The notes under the pieces are model-generated. The model was not told the DNA's origin. It worked only from the letters and a program-made list of their open reading frames with translations, and did not search any database. A stretch of 32,261 bases of DNA from Arcicella aurantiaca (lineage in GTDB: Bacteria; Bacteroidota; Bacteroidia; Cytophagales; Spirosomataceae), in NCBI RefSeq assembly GCF_003148625.1, contig NZ_QGGO01000044.1:1-32261 (forward strand). The letters run 5' to 3'. Position numbers and translations under genes: made by a program. Of this stretch, positions 23,408 to 32,020 are shown piece after piece; position 1 is the stretch's first letter; each line of letters starts with the position of its first letter.

Positions 23408-24532
23408 TTATTTTGGAACGTTATAAGTTTTACCATATTTAGCAAAAATGGCTTTCATCGCATCGTACATCATATCCCTACGCATATCTGAATAGGTTTG
23501 TGAAAAGTTGCCTGACACCATTTGGTCATCAATATATTTTTGTCTAAGTGCTTCTTGTTGGTCATTATAATTATCAACTTCGATATGGCAAGATTCTGCA
23601 CGTGCCAATAATGCTTGGTAATCTGGACTTTCTTCAACGCCTTCGCCAATAACTTCAGATAAAGTTTTAGCCAAATCTTCCATTGCTCGGCACCGTGAGT
23701 CGGTTCGCTTTGGATACGCTACTGCTGCCCCAACAGCGAATTCTGAACGTTTCAATTTTTCTAAACCTTGTACGTAGTTATTAACCCTTGCTGTCTCTTT
23801 GGAGACATCTTCGGCAATGGCTAATCTAATCCCTTTTTCTTTTTCTAAATCAACATTTTGGAATTTGTCATCTGCAAAAGCATCGTCTAACATTTTAGAA
23901 AAATCTTTGGCAACTTTTGTATTAATGGTGTTAATCGTTCTACCTGCGGAAGCGTATAATCTTGCCGTAGAAGCTCTGTCTGCTTGGTTTCTTGCTCTCT
24001 TTCTTGATACCATTTGATAGTAACTGAATATGCCACTCAATTCATTATCTACTTTGGAAATCCTTTCATAAGCCTGATTTAATAAATCCAAACGCCCTGC
24101 ATCATCCATCGTTGTACCATTTGTTTGAACAACATTTGATAAATCTTTAACCGCCAATTCGACTTCATCTGCCATCACTTCAAATCTTCGGCTAATACCT
24201 TTGTATTCAAAATCTAAAATGTGGGCATCACTGGCTAAGGTGGTTGAGATTGTATTAACCTTACCAATAACAGTAGCGGATTTTTTGGCAATTTCAATTC
24301 CTCTACCTGCTTGTCTAACTACTTTTGAAATTTGCTCCAACTTCTTCACTCCCTCTACTAAATCCCCAAAACTTGCTCCTTGTAAGTATTTGATAGCACT
24401 GGTAATAACGGTATGTGGTACATCAAATACTGCAAATTGACCATTGGCATTTGTTGGAACAAGAGCAAACGAAAAGAATATGGCAATAACTACCCAACAG
24501 CCATGCAGACCGACCCGTTTAAATGTTTTCAT
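23408..24532 (-). CDS. traI: TraI-like exported conjugation protein (VirB5-like position)
   Basis: The 374-residue protein has a signal peptide (cleavage probably after TNANGQ, near 32) and is otherwise almost entirely helical with heptad-like segments (for example LSNVVQ, VDNELSGIFSYYQMVSRKRARNQ). Such long helical periplasmic proteins between the VirB4 ATPase and TraJ/VirB6 are called TraI in Bacteroides-type elements and may play the VirB5 role at the pilus tip or base. It is longer than the roughly 200-residue TraI of classical elements, so identity is inferred from position and architecture. Confidence 0.65.
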   Translation of the reverse strand: MKTFKRVGLHGCWVVIAIFFSFALVPTNANGQFAVFDVPHTVITSAIKYLQGASFGDLVEGVKKLEQISKVVRQAGRGIEIAKKSATVIGKVNTISTTLASDAHILDFEYKGISRRFEVMADEVELAVKDLSNVVQTNGTTMDDAGRLDLLNQAYERISKVDNELSGIFSYYQMVSRKRARNQADRASTARLYASAGRTINTINTKVAKDFSKMLDDAFADDKFQNVDLEKEKGIRLAIAEDVSKETARVNNYVQGLEKLKRSEFAVGAAVAYPKRTDSRCRAMEDLAKTLSEVIGEGVEESPDYQALLARAESCHIEVDNYNDQQEALRQKYIDDQMVSGNFSQTYSDMRRDMMYDAMKAIFAKYGKTYNVPK

Positions 24533-24568
24533 GTTGTTAATTGTTTTATATGATAAATTGCTAATACG

Positions 24569-27082
24569 CTAAACCTTAATTCTTTCCCCTCGTGCAAAGG
24601 CTTTTACACCTCTGATGGTTGAACCCATTTTTTGAGATAACTCATTAATCTGTTCTACGTCTGTTTTATCTGTGGTAAATAAGGCGTGAAAGGTTGGTGA
24701 TACTTCGATACCATACACTTTTGCATGGTCGCCCATCAAAACACACATTTCTCGATATTTCCTTGAATCATCTAAGGTTCTACCAACACTTAATACCTGC
24801 ATACTTTGATTGTCTGAAAGCCCAAAAACTTGTTGCACTTCTCCAAAACGGTTTGCGTATTTTCGTTGGTCGAGTAGAAATTTTGTATCTGCATTATTGA
24901 TAATGGCATCTTTTACAAACTGATTGCCTACTAAATCATCAATCTCCTGAGTTACAACTCCCATTGCTCCATTATGCTTTCTCACCGTCTTAAATGCCCA
25001 TAATAAAAAACCTGCAAAAGCTGGTTTTGAAAGTGCTTTCCACGCTTCTTCAATGACCAAAGTCTTAATTAAATTATGTCCTTTGATGGTCATAAGTTTT
25101 CTAATGTAAGTCGTCATAATCATAATGGTTACGACAGGGAAAAGCACGGGGTGGTCTTTGATATTATCTAATTCAAATACCACAAAAGGCAATTCTACCA
25201 AGTCAATATTAGTGCGTGAATTAAGCAAATAACCATAAGTACCATCTTTATAATACACTTTAAGCACATACAGGAAATTATCTAAATCAAAGTCCTTTTC
25301 ACGCCCACCGTCTTGTTTAAATAGTTCAGTATAATGCTCTTTGGCGAACTCATAAAAATTATCAAAACAGGGAAAGGGAGCATTTATTCCTAATTTCCTC
25401 AAATGTTCATAATAATAATGAACCATGTTTGACACCGAAGTTTCTTCGGATTTCGCAATTTCGATAGCCTCTTTATTTGATTTCCAAAGACTAATCAATA
25501 ATTCGGCAATGGATTGCTCCGTTTCAGAATCTGTACTATTATTTTTGAAAAAAAAGGGGTTGAATGATAAAGGTTTATTGGCTTCAAAAGTGATATAACG
25601 CCCTCCCATGTATTGACATAGACGTTTGTAAGAATTACCCACATCAACAATAACTGCATGGAAACCACTATTTAACATATAGTACATCATGTTATTGGTC
25701 ATAAATGACTTCCCCGAACCAGAAGGACCAACAATCAAAAAATTTCGATTGGCAATCAGATTCATTTTCATTCCATCAATGAATGGGTCAAACATAATGG
25801 GCTTTCCAAAACGGTCAATTAAACGAATACCATAAGGAGATAAAGGATTATCTTTATAATTTTCTTCAAAAGTCATCAAACTCACCGCTTCTTCTACGAA
25901 AACGGTTGATAGATTGTCTAAACCAATTTCAGCTATATTTCCGCCCAAACAACTCCAAAACAACGTTTCAGCATCGTAAACCGATTGTCTTGGCGTAAAT
26001 CCCAAATCCGAGAGAGCCGCCGCAATATTTGAACGATTCTCATCTACAATATCAAGGTCTTTATCCCATGTGAGTATGTTATAATGAACAGAAACTGGTT
26101 TTCGCCCATTTACTTTCATTTCAGTCATGAATGAATCCTTAAATAAAATACTGGCTTCATTTTCTTTGGAAATAGCAGCGAATGATTGATGTCTTTTATT
26201 TTCAGCCGTTAATCTATTGGTCAAAGCATCACCATTTTCTATCACCATTACCTGATTGTAAATATGATTGAAGGGTAATAAAATCCCTAACGGAGAAGCA
26301 AAGCTCAAAGGCATTGAGTGGGCATCCGAAGAAAAAGGAGCGTAAGTAGAATTTGAAACTACTTCTTGTGGAAAATCTTGTAAATCGTTGATTGAATACG
26401 TGTAGGTATGATTGTTGCCTACTTTAAATGTTCCTTGCTTATCGCCAATGGTAATATCTCCTAAGGTATTATCTCCCAGATTTAAAGTAAAATACTGTTG
26501 ATAATATCCTTTCTCACCTGCCAAATCTTCGTAAGTCATGGTTTTGAGAGAGAGAAATTTTGAGTTATTTAAAATAGAAGTGAACTGTTTTACTATGTCG
26601 ATGAATTGCGTCCAAGTAGCTTTATCCAATACTTGTTTAGGCACTAATTGTCTTTTTAAAATAGAAGAATTAAGGCTACTTCTTTTCTTTACATCTGCCG
26701 AAGGAAGCGTAAGAAAAAGATAGCACTTTTGAGTCATAAATGGTCGTTCCGAAAAATGTTGCTCATTATCAATTCCCAAACGATCCATCGTAGCATAACG
26801 CTCTGCATTAGGATTAAAAACGTACATATCCTCGAAATACCAATCTTGTTTATGTAAAATATAACCAACAGGAAGTACCCGAATTGCTTTTACAAAAGTA
26901 TCGTGAATGGCATTATAACTATCACTTGATAAGGTAAATACCTCTGGCAAAGCTACTTCAAAAGCAATCGTCAAATCAGCATTTTTTGATACAATGATAT
27001 TGAATTTTGGGTCGATACTGCTATCTATGGAAAGGATAGGAAAGATGTCTTTTATATCCTTTATTTTGCGTGGATTTATCAT
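24569..27082 (-). CDS. traG: TraG, VirB4-type conjugation ATPase
   Basis: The 837-residue protein powers assembly of the mating pore and pilus. Its N-terminal half is the VirB4-specific domain. The C-terminal half is a RecA-like ATPase with Walker A GPSGSGKS (452-459), Walker B TLVIEEAW (674-681), and then the region VTQEIDDLVG and FLLDQRKYANRFGEVQ typical of TraG/VirB4. All catalytic residues are present and the length is normal for the Bacteroidota group (about 830). Its start overlaps the traF stop by four bases. Confidence 0.96.
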   Translation of the reverse strand: MINPRKIKDIKDIFPILSIDSSIDPKFNIIVSKNADLTIAFEVALPEVFTLSSDSYNAIHDTFVKAIRVLPVGYILHKQDWYFEDMYVFNPNAERYATMDRLGIDNEQHFSERPFMTQKCYLFLTLPSADVKKRSSLNSSILKRQLVPKQVLDKATWTQFIDIVKQFTSILNNSKFLSLKTMTYEDLAGEKGYYQQYFTLNLGDNTLGDITIGDKQGTFKVGNNHTYTYSINDLQDFPQEVVSNSTYAPFSSDAHSMPLSFASPLGILLPFNHIYNQVMVIENGDALTNRLTAENKRHQSFAAISKENEASILFKDSFMTEMKVNGRKPVSVHYNILTWDKDLDIVDENRSNIAAALSDLGFTPRQSVYDAETLFWSCLGGNIAEIGLDNLSTVFVEEAVSLMTFEENYKDNPLSPYGIRLIDRFGKPIMFDPFIDGMKMNLIANRNFLIVGPSGSGKSFMTNNMMYYMLNSGFHAVIVDVGNSYKRLCQYMGGRYITFEANKPLSFNPFFFKNNSTDSETEQSIAELLISLWKSNKEAIEIAKSEETSVSNMVHYYYEHLRKLGINAPFPCFDNFYEFAKEHYTELFKQDGGREKDFDLDNFLYVLKVYYKDGTYGYLLNSRTNIDLVELPFVVFELDNIKDHPVLFPVVTIMIMTTYIRKLMTIKGHNLIKTLVIEEAWKALSKPAFAGFLLWAFKTVRKHNGAMGVVTQEIDDLVGNQFVKDAIINNADTKFLLDQRKYANRFGEVQQVFGLSDNQSMQVLSVGRTLDDSRKYREMCVLMGDHAKVYGIEVSPTFHALFTTDKTDVEQINELSQKMGSTIRGVKAFARGERIKV

Positions 27083-27399
27083 TTTCTTACCTGAGAGATA
27101 ATATTTTTAAAACTTGTCTTACGAAAAATTACTTTCGGTTTTGCCGCAACAATGGGTAGTTTTTCAGTCCCCCACCGTCCATTTTTTTTGTATTCATGGC
27201 TTGGATAAACATAAGCAAAAGCTAATCCCATGAATAAGAGAGCAATATTTACCAAAGCAGGTGAACCTATCATAAATAATAAAATGGTGAAAAATATAGC
27301 CCCTACCGCTATGCCAATTGAATAATACAAGTATTTTCCCCTTAATCCGTAAAGTTCAATTTCTGAATCTACGCCCCTAAATATTTGGTATCTTTTCAT
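27079..27399 (-). CDS. traF: TraF (DUF4133), VirB3-like conjugation protein
   Basis: The 106-residue protein begins YQIFRGVDSEIELYGLRGKYLYY, shortened here to the FRGVDSEIEL and GLRGKYLYY blocks typical of DUF4133. Two hydrophobic segments follow (about 23-44 and 48-65), then a basic tail. It precedes VirB4/traG with a four-base overlap, exactly as in Bacteroides tra operons. VirB3 proteins pair with VirB4 at the inner membrane. Confidence 0.92.
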   Translation of the reverse strand: MKRYQIFRGVDSEIELYGLRGKYLYYSIGIAVGAIFFTILLFMIGSPALVNIALLFMGLAFAYVYPSHEYKKNGRWGTEKLPIVAAKPKVIFRKTSFKNIISQVRK

Positions 27400-27409
27400 G
27401 AAAAATGGA

Positions 27410-27901
27410 TTAATATGTTCCCGTTCTAATTAAAAAAATGATGTAGCCTATGGAAAATAGAAACAGTATTGAGCCAAACCATCTCAAACTAAATTCATAC
27501 AAATCATCTTCTCCTTTCATGTATTTATTGTAAAGTCGAATGAATCCAATTAATACGATTAATCCAGAAATGTACATACCATAAATCCATACATCATTTC
27601 CAAATTCTATGAATATGCCAGGACTTAAATAATTTCCACTATTGAAGGTTCGAGCAAACAAAAAATAAGCGGCTAAGGCATAAACTGAATATCCTAAGAA
27701 TAGCCCACCGACCCAACGTATAATGTCTGACGTTATATCCTCTCCACGATTGAATGATTGAAAAATACGATAGCCTGACAATAAACCAGCTACCCCAATC
27801 CCAACATTCATTGTGACATCAATAAATGATTTGAATTGTGATAAATCACTGGTGATTTGTAATACTAAGGAATAGCGAAACATAGAATAGATGTTATGCA
27901 C
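27410..27901 (-). CDS. TraE/DUF4134-like protein with internal tandem duplication
   Basis: The 163-residue membrane protein contains the TraE core motif twice. The first copy is near residues 40-66 (GYRIFQSFNRGED ... IIRWVGG) and the second near 118-143 (GFIRLYNKYMKGED ... SLRWFGS). Each is flanked by hydrophobic helices, giving about four membrane segments in all. TraE proteins are the VirB2-like pilin or pore subunits of Bacteroidota conjugation systems and are normally single-copy and about 110 residues. A fused duplicate could make a fixed dimer in the pore or serve as a structural adaptor between pilin and TraF/TraG. It follows two single-copy paralogs directly. Confidence 0.75.
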   Translation of the reverse strand: MHNIYSMFRYSLVLQITSDLSQFKSFIDVTMNVGIGVAGLLSGYRIFQSFNRGEDITSDIIRWVGGLFLGYSVYALAAYFLFARTFNSGNYLSPGIFIEFGNDVWIYGMYISGLIVLIGFIRLYNKYMKGEDDLYEFSLRWFGSILFLFSIGYIIFLIRTGTY

Positions 27902-27904
27902 AAA

Positions 27905-28252
27905 TTAGGTATTGAAAAAGAATTTCGAGAAAATAACATAAGCAATGGGGACGGATAAACCTGCCATAAACCAGCGAACGATGTTCCTATATACGTCATC
28001 GCCTTGTTGCCATTTAACATAGATTCGAAAAGCTCCAACCATTCCAATGATACCAATGAGTAATAATACTGCACGGAAATAGGGAGTATATTTAGTTATA
28101 GCATTTTCACGTTCAGCAGTAAAGTTTTGTCCTTTATAAGCAAAATTATTCGGGTCTGCACCACTTCCGAAAATTTGCCCTGATACATGGTTCGTAGAAA
28201 TTACTTGTAAGCTAAATATTGAAATCAATATGAGGTAATATACTCGTTTCAT
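27905..28252 (-). CDS. second TraE/DUF4134 paralog (VirB2-like)
   Basis: The 115-residue protein has a signal-like N-terminus (through NHVSGQ, near 26), an exposed segment, then two membrane helices around the motif GMVGAFRIYVKWQQGDD (70-86) and RW at 93-94. The spacing is identical to the upstream paralog (G70, AF at 74-75, KW at 80-81), so the two genes clearly arose by duplication. It ends three bases before the tandem-duplicated gene. It could be a second pilin or a minor subunit. Confidence 0.82.
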   Translation of the reverse strand: MKRVYYLILISIFSLQVISTNHVSGQIFGSGADPNNFAYKGQNFTAERENAITKYTPYFRAVLLLIGIIGMVGAFRIYVKWQQGDDVYRNIVRWFMAGLSVPIAYVIFSKFFFNT

Positions 28253-28307
28253 GTTTTTGACATTAAAATTGAGGTATAAATTTTTCTTCTATACCCCAAT
28301 AAAAGGA

Positions 28308-28658
28308 TTAATTAATACCAAATACCGAGCGTAAAACGGTATTCGCAATAATTAAAAATAAGAAACTACCAAACCAACCCACAGCTACTTTCTGTACATC
28401 TTGGTCACCATTTTGCCATTTATTGTAAACTTTAAAAGCCCCAATCATCCCAACAATTGCAGCGATGATATAGATAATAATAGTTACAGGGGCAAAGTAT
28501 TTCTTAATCTGAACCTGTGCATCTTCAATGGCGGCTACTCCTGCATCACCATCTAATGTAGCAGATTGAGCCATTGAAGAAAATGAAACATAAATCGACA
28601 GGACAAACAATCCGATTGCTCTCTCCCATCGTTCTTTGATAAAAAATTGTTTAAGCAT
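28308..28658 (-). CDS. traE: TraE (DUF4134), VirB2-like pilin or pore subunit
   Basis: The 116-residue protein has a signal peptide (cleavage probably after SSMAQ, residue 31), a short exposed stretch, then two membrane helices with the DUF4134 motif GMIGAFKVYNKWQNGDQD (70-87) and GWFGSFLFL (94-102). It is the canonical TraE of Bacteroides-type conjugation operons, thought to be the pilin equivalent. It is the first of three related genes, separated from the next by 55 bases, and opens the core tra operon. Confidence 0.9.
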   Translation of the reverse strand: MLKQFFIKERWERAIGLFVLSIYVSFSSMAQSATLDGDAGVAAIEDAQVQIKKYFAPVTIIIYIIAAIVGMIGAFKVYNKWQNGDQDVQKVAVGWFGSFLFLIIANTVLRSVFGIN

Positions 28659-28847
28659 AATTAAGAAATGTAAAAATTGATTAAAATGAATTGATAATTA
28701 TCTTGATTGCTTTTGAATATAAATTTTAAAGTATTTGATAATCAAATGGTTAATATAAATAAACACGTTGATTGCACAGAAAAGCACTTTATGGCGTGTT
28801 TGACAAGCCTAAAAAAGGAAACAGGTTGATTAAGGCATACTAATCCA

Positions 28848-29732
28848 TTAAGCTGACATTGAATATTGCTCTTTAACTATTAAGTTCTTTTTCGATGAAT
28901 ATTGGAGTTCTATATTGGTAAGTGGCTTTGTATTAAGTAAAAACAAATCATGTTTACTGATAAAGTTTTCATCGGAAGCAATTTCTTCAAAAGATGTTGC
29001 CGTGCGATAAACCATTGAGTTTTTATCTAATTTATAGACTTCCATTTGTTGTTTTTGTATCACTAAAATCTTTTGATAGACCTCTTCTCCTTGTTGCTTA
29101 ATACTATTTTTTTCATCCTCACTTAATAACTCAAATTCAGCTATAAACTGTTCTAATTCTTCCATCCACTCAGCTCTTGCAAATAATTGTGGTTTTAAAC
29201 CTGATTCTATAAATATTGGCTTAGTTCCCTCAATTTCTTCTTTGTTATAATTTTCACCCTCAATAATATTATCATCAAAATCATTGAAAAAATCACTTGC
29301 ATTCGGTGGAGTGTCCTCTGGTTCAGTTTCATCTTGGTTGGCTGTTGCTGTCCCTGAATTGTTACTCTCTGTCTTCAATATATCAGGAATTTCGTTCGAA
29401 GGTTTATCTCGCTGAAATGTAGTCGTCTGGGTGTCGCTTTTCTCTGGTAAAAAGGTGCTTTTCATTCGTGAATCAGGGGCAGGTACGACATTTGGATTTT
29501 TAATCAAATCTAATTTTTCATTAATTAATTTTTGCTCTTCCTCTCCTATTCCCCCTTCGTTTCTGACTAATAAATCCGCCTTTCCTTTTTTCGTGCCTGA
29601 AATTTCATCAGCTTTTTTGAAAAGATTAGTGCCTAAGACCAACCAAACCCATGCAAAGAAGAAACAGATACCAAAAATGAAAAAATTAGCAAACGATATT
29701 TTTAACATTATAGCGATAATTATACGATTCAT
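28848..29732 (-). CDS. unknown tra-operon protein with N-terminal membrane anchor and acidic linker
   Basis: The 294-residue protein has one N-terminal membrane helix (about 5-36; a second Met at position 9 is an alternative start). A long low-complexity linker follows, rich in Glu, Asp, Thr, Ser and Pro (about 60-170), then a helical C-terminal domain (about 185-294, with EWMEELEQFIAEFELLSEDE). I recognise no family. It lies 189 bases ahead of traE on the same strand and has its own -7 box. Position suggests an early transfer component or regulator, where classical elements have TraA-TraD; the sequence gives no proof. Confidence 0.7.
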   Translation of the reverse strand: MNRIIIAIMLKISFANFFIFGICFFFAWVWLVLGTNLFKKADEISGTKKGKADLLVRNEGGIGEEEQKLINEKLDLIKNPNVVPAPDSRMKSTFLPEKSDTQTTTFQRDKPSNEIPDILKTESNNSGTATANQDETEPEDTPPNASDFFNDFDDNIIEGENYNKEEIEGTKPIFIESGLKPQLFARAEWMEELEQFIAEFELLSEDEKNSIKQQGEEVYQKILVIQKQQMEVYKLDKNSMVYRTATSFEEIASDENFISKHDLFLLNTKPLTNIELQYSSKKNLIVKEQYSMSA

Positions 29733-29942
29733 TATTTGAAGGTGTTTTATATAATTCGCACAAATATAAAAAATTATATTTATAATAATATAAAAATTTA
29801 ATTTATATTATTTTTATAAATATAAATAATTAAGGGGTTTTGTTAAATCTACAAAAGGGTGTAAGTGTTTGATAGATAATGAATTAAATGTTTTTTGAGA
29901 TTGATATGATATAATTTTGAATAATCAAATAAATAAAATAGT
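29733..29942. promoter_or_regulatory. divergent promoter region with AT-rich nested palindromes
   Basis: A minus-strand -7 box TATATTTG (complement of 29761-29768) lies about 30 bases ahead of the 294-residue gene. A plus-strand box TAATTTTG (29912-29919) lies 23 bases ahead of the 211-residue gene. Between them, 29772-29794 and 29802-29830 form a long imperfect inverted repeat, with the inner part AATATAAA/TTTATATT perfect. This may be an operator for both directions, but extreme AT content makes chance palindromes easier. Confidence 0.5.
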
Positions 29943-30578
29943 ATGAAAATGATTAAGTGTATTAAAATAATTTTTTGGCTTTCGATAGTATTTGCTTTAT
30001 TGTTTACTATGTATTTGAAGCAATCTTACCTGTTTACGAAGGTCTTATTCGACTATGTGGGAACACAGGCTCTTTGGGCTTCTTGGGCATTAGCTATCAT
30101 TACGGAATTTATCCGTGGGGCTTTTGCTTACGCCAGTTTTTTAGCATCTGAAAAGGGTTTATCACAGACCAAAACGATTGCTTTATTAGTTTCGGTTGGT
30201 ATTTCGTTGTTTGATTTTTGGGAAGTATATCACTATCTGGATACGCAAGCAATTGCCTACACGGCATACTTTTTTGTGAGTATAACCTTAGCTTTGGAGT
30301 TAATGGGTGGTGCTATCTTACAAGAAATAAATGAAATGAGTTATCGTGAGTTGGAAAGCTCAGAAGAAGAGAATTGCTCTGAATCACTAATTAAAAACAA
30401 TCAGATTCAATCCCCATTTGTAGATTTAATAGACTCTTTCCCTAACGCCAATAATTTAGCTCAGATAAATCCAATGTTGGAGGAAATGTCTTGCTTTACG
30501 AAAAAAAGAAATGATAGGACTGTTCGTGTTAAATCTACGCTTAAATCAGTGAGGCATGGAACATTATTTTTGTTCTAA
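29943..30578 (+). CDS. four-helix membrane protein of unknown function
   Basis: The 211-residue protein has about four membrane segments (roughly 6-24, 41-66, 77-93 and 103-126), followed by a cytoplasmic tail of 85 residues with an acidic part (ESSEEENCSE) and a basic end (TKKRNDRTVRVKSTLK). I recognise no family. It is the only plus-strand gene facing away from the tra operon and shares a control region with the 294-residue gene. It ends two bases from the convergent peptidase gene. A regulatory or exclusion role is conceivable but not shown. Confidence 0.7.
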   Translation: MKMIKCIKIIFWLSIVFALLFTMYLKQSYLFTKVLFDYVGTQALWASWALAIITEFIRGAFAYASFLASEKGLSQTKTIALLVSVGISLFDFWEVYHYLDTQAIAYTAYFFVSITLALELMGGAILQEINEMSYRELESSEEENCSESLIKNNQIQSPFVDLIDSFPNANNLAQINPMLEEMSCFTKKRNDRTVRVKSTLKSVRHGTLFLF

Positions 30579-30580
30579 AT

Positions 30581-31288
30581 TTATTTGGCATCTGATAAAA
30601 ATAGTAAAAGCATGGGTGAAGGGTCAACATAATGTCCATTTTTTATAATACTGTAATGAAGATGATAACCAGTGGCGTTTCCTGTTTTTCCCATTTTCCC
30701 TAAAATAGTTCCTGTATATACTACCTGATTTAACTCAACAACTGCCAATGCTAAATGGGCATATATTGTTCGATAACCGTAAGCATGGTCAACAACGACA
30801 TATATTCCATAACCGTTTGGGTCATACGCAATTTTTGTGATGACTCCCTGAGCTGTTGCATAAATAGGTTCTTCATGACTAAGTGTAATCATATCCACGC
30901 CCCCGTGAAATCTGACATCTTTATATTTAGGGTGTACTCTATATCCAAATCTCGAATTAACGAATGGATTATGGTTGAGATTTATTGGGCTAATTGCAGG
31001 AATTTTAAACCTTAAAGATGGGTCATGGTTGAGTAGAAATGTGAAATTATTTACCACTAAACTATTTGAACATCCTCTGAGTGCGGCATAAAATTGTTTA
31101 TTATTGAGCCTAATTATAGTGTCTGGTATTGGATAAATCGCTGGATTTTCGACTTCTAAAGTATCTATTTCTTCTGTAAATTCAAGACGCTCTTCAAGAG
31201 TATCAATCACCGCTCTATTTTCCTGAGCGATTAGCACTCTTTGAGAAGATAAAAGAAAGAATATAGAAAAAACAATATATTTAATCAT
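30581..31288 (-). CDS. exported M23 peptidase, likely mating-associated wall hydrolase
   Basis: The 235-residue protein has a signal peptide (ending near LIAQ, residue 22) and a C-terminal LytM/M23 domain with every expected residue: H128-x(3)-D132 (RFHGGVD), H178 (YAHL) and H209-x-H211 (GYHLHYS). It should cut peptide bridges in peptidoglycan. The domain also has the typical entry NSRFGYRVHP. Mating systems need a hydrolase (VirB1 in the classical scheme) to pass the wall; none is present elsewhere in this operon, so this gene probably fills that role. It is complete and of ordinary size. Confidence 0.9.
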   Translation of the reverse strand: MIKYIVFSIFFLLSSQRVLIAQENRAVIDTLEERLEFTEEIDTLEVENPAIYPIPDTIIRLNNKQFYAALRGCSNSLVVNNFTFLLNHDPSLRFKIPAISPINLNHNPFVNSRFGYRVHPKYKDVRFHGGVDMITLSHEEPIYATAQGVITKIAYDPNGYGIYVVVDHAYGYRTIYAHLALAVVELNQVVYTGTILGKMGKTGNATGYHLHYSIIKNGHYVDPSPMLLLFLSDAK

Positions 31289-31301
31289 TAATAGTTTATG
31301 T

Positions 31302-31326
31302 TTTAATATTTATTATAAATATTAAA
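31302..31326. repeat. 12-bp perfect dyad in divergent promoter region
   Basis: TTTAATATTTAT (31302-31313) and its exact complement (31315-31326) flank a single T. It lies between the divergent starts of the peptidase (31288) and the 205-residue gene (31367), a natural place for an operator. Only A and T are involved, so chance is not excluded. Confidence 0.4.
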
Positions 31327-31366
31327 TTTTAATTTTATATAATTATAATAATCTAAACAAATTTTT

Positions 31367-31984
31367 ATGGAATTATCACCTCAACAAAAAGAATTTATTG
31401 AGAAAAATGGAGCTATTTCTTATTCAGAGCAAGAATTAGAAAATATGTACGCCTTTTATAGTCAGGGAGTTTTTAATGGTTTTTGCTTTAAAAAGGAAGA
31501 GTGGATGAATGATACCCTTCTGACAAATTCCGAAACTCCACATTTCATTTTAAATCAAGTCAAGAATTTTGACTTAATCAGGTCTATTGCCGATTTAGAT
31601 AGTATTGGGTATTTGATGTATATGCACCAAGAATACGCAAAGATGGGATACTATTTTGTCGAAGACCTTTTGACTCCGATAACTGAATTGGAGAAAAAGT
31701 ATGGAGAGGGTTGTGCAAAGCCAGTCCTTTATGCTTTTGATGATTCTGACACAATTGCAGGTGAACAGTTTCCTAAATTTCTGCCTGATATTTACTATGA
31801 AATGGTTATCGTCCAGCAGAAATACGATGATTGGAATGCCTTACCATCAAAAGATAGAGATGGCTTTTTTTATGCTTTTGGACAAATTTTAAAATTACAT
31901 GAAAATGATACACCTTTTGATTTAGCAAAAGATAGAGAGCTTACTCTACCCGATGAAAAATTAGAATTAATAAAAAAAGGCTGA
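31367..31984 (+). CDS. hypothetical soluble protein
   Basis: The 205-residue protein has no signal peptide or membrane segment and looks like a compact cytosolic protein with many aromatic residues (MYAFYSQGVFNGFCFKKEEW, YLMYMHQEYAKMGYYFVEDL). No family is recognised. Its start is the first ATG after an AT-rich promoter region. The reading frame closes 36 bases before the start of an IS4-type transposase, so the last residues could have been changed by that insertion. Confidence 0.65.
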   Translation: MELSPQQKEFIEKNGAISYSEQELENMYAFYSQGVFNGFCFKKEEWMNDTLLTNSETPHFILNQVKNFDLIRSIADLDSIGYLMYMHQEYAKMGYYFVEDLLTPITELEKKYGEGCAKPVLYAFDDSDTIAGEQFPKFLPDIYYEMVIVQQKYDDWNALPSKDRDGFFYAFGQILKLHENDTPFDLAKDRELTLPDEKLELIKKG

Positions 31985-32020
31985 AATTTGTAGTTCTCAA
32001 GCAACAAAACCAGCCCTTTA

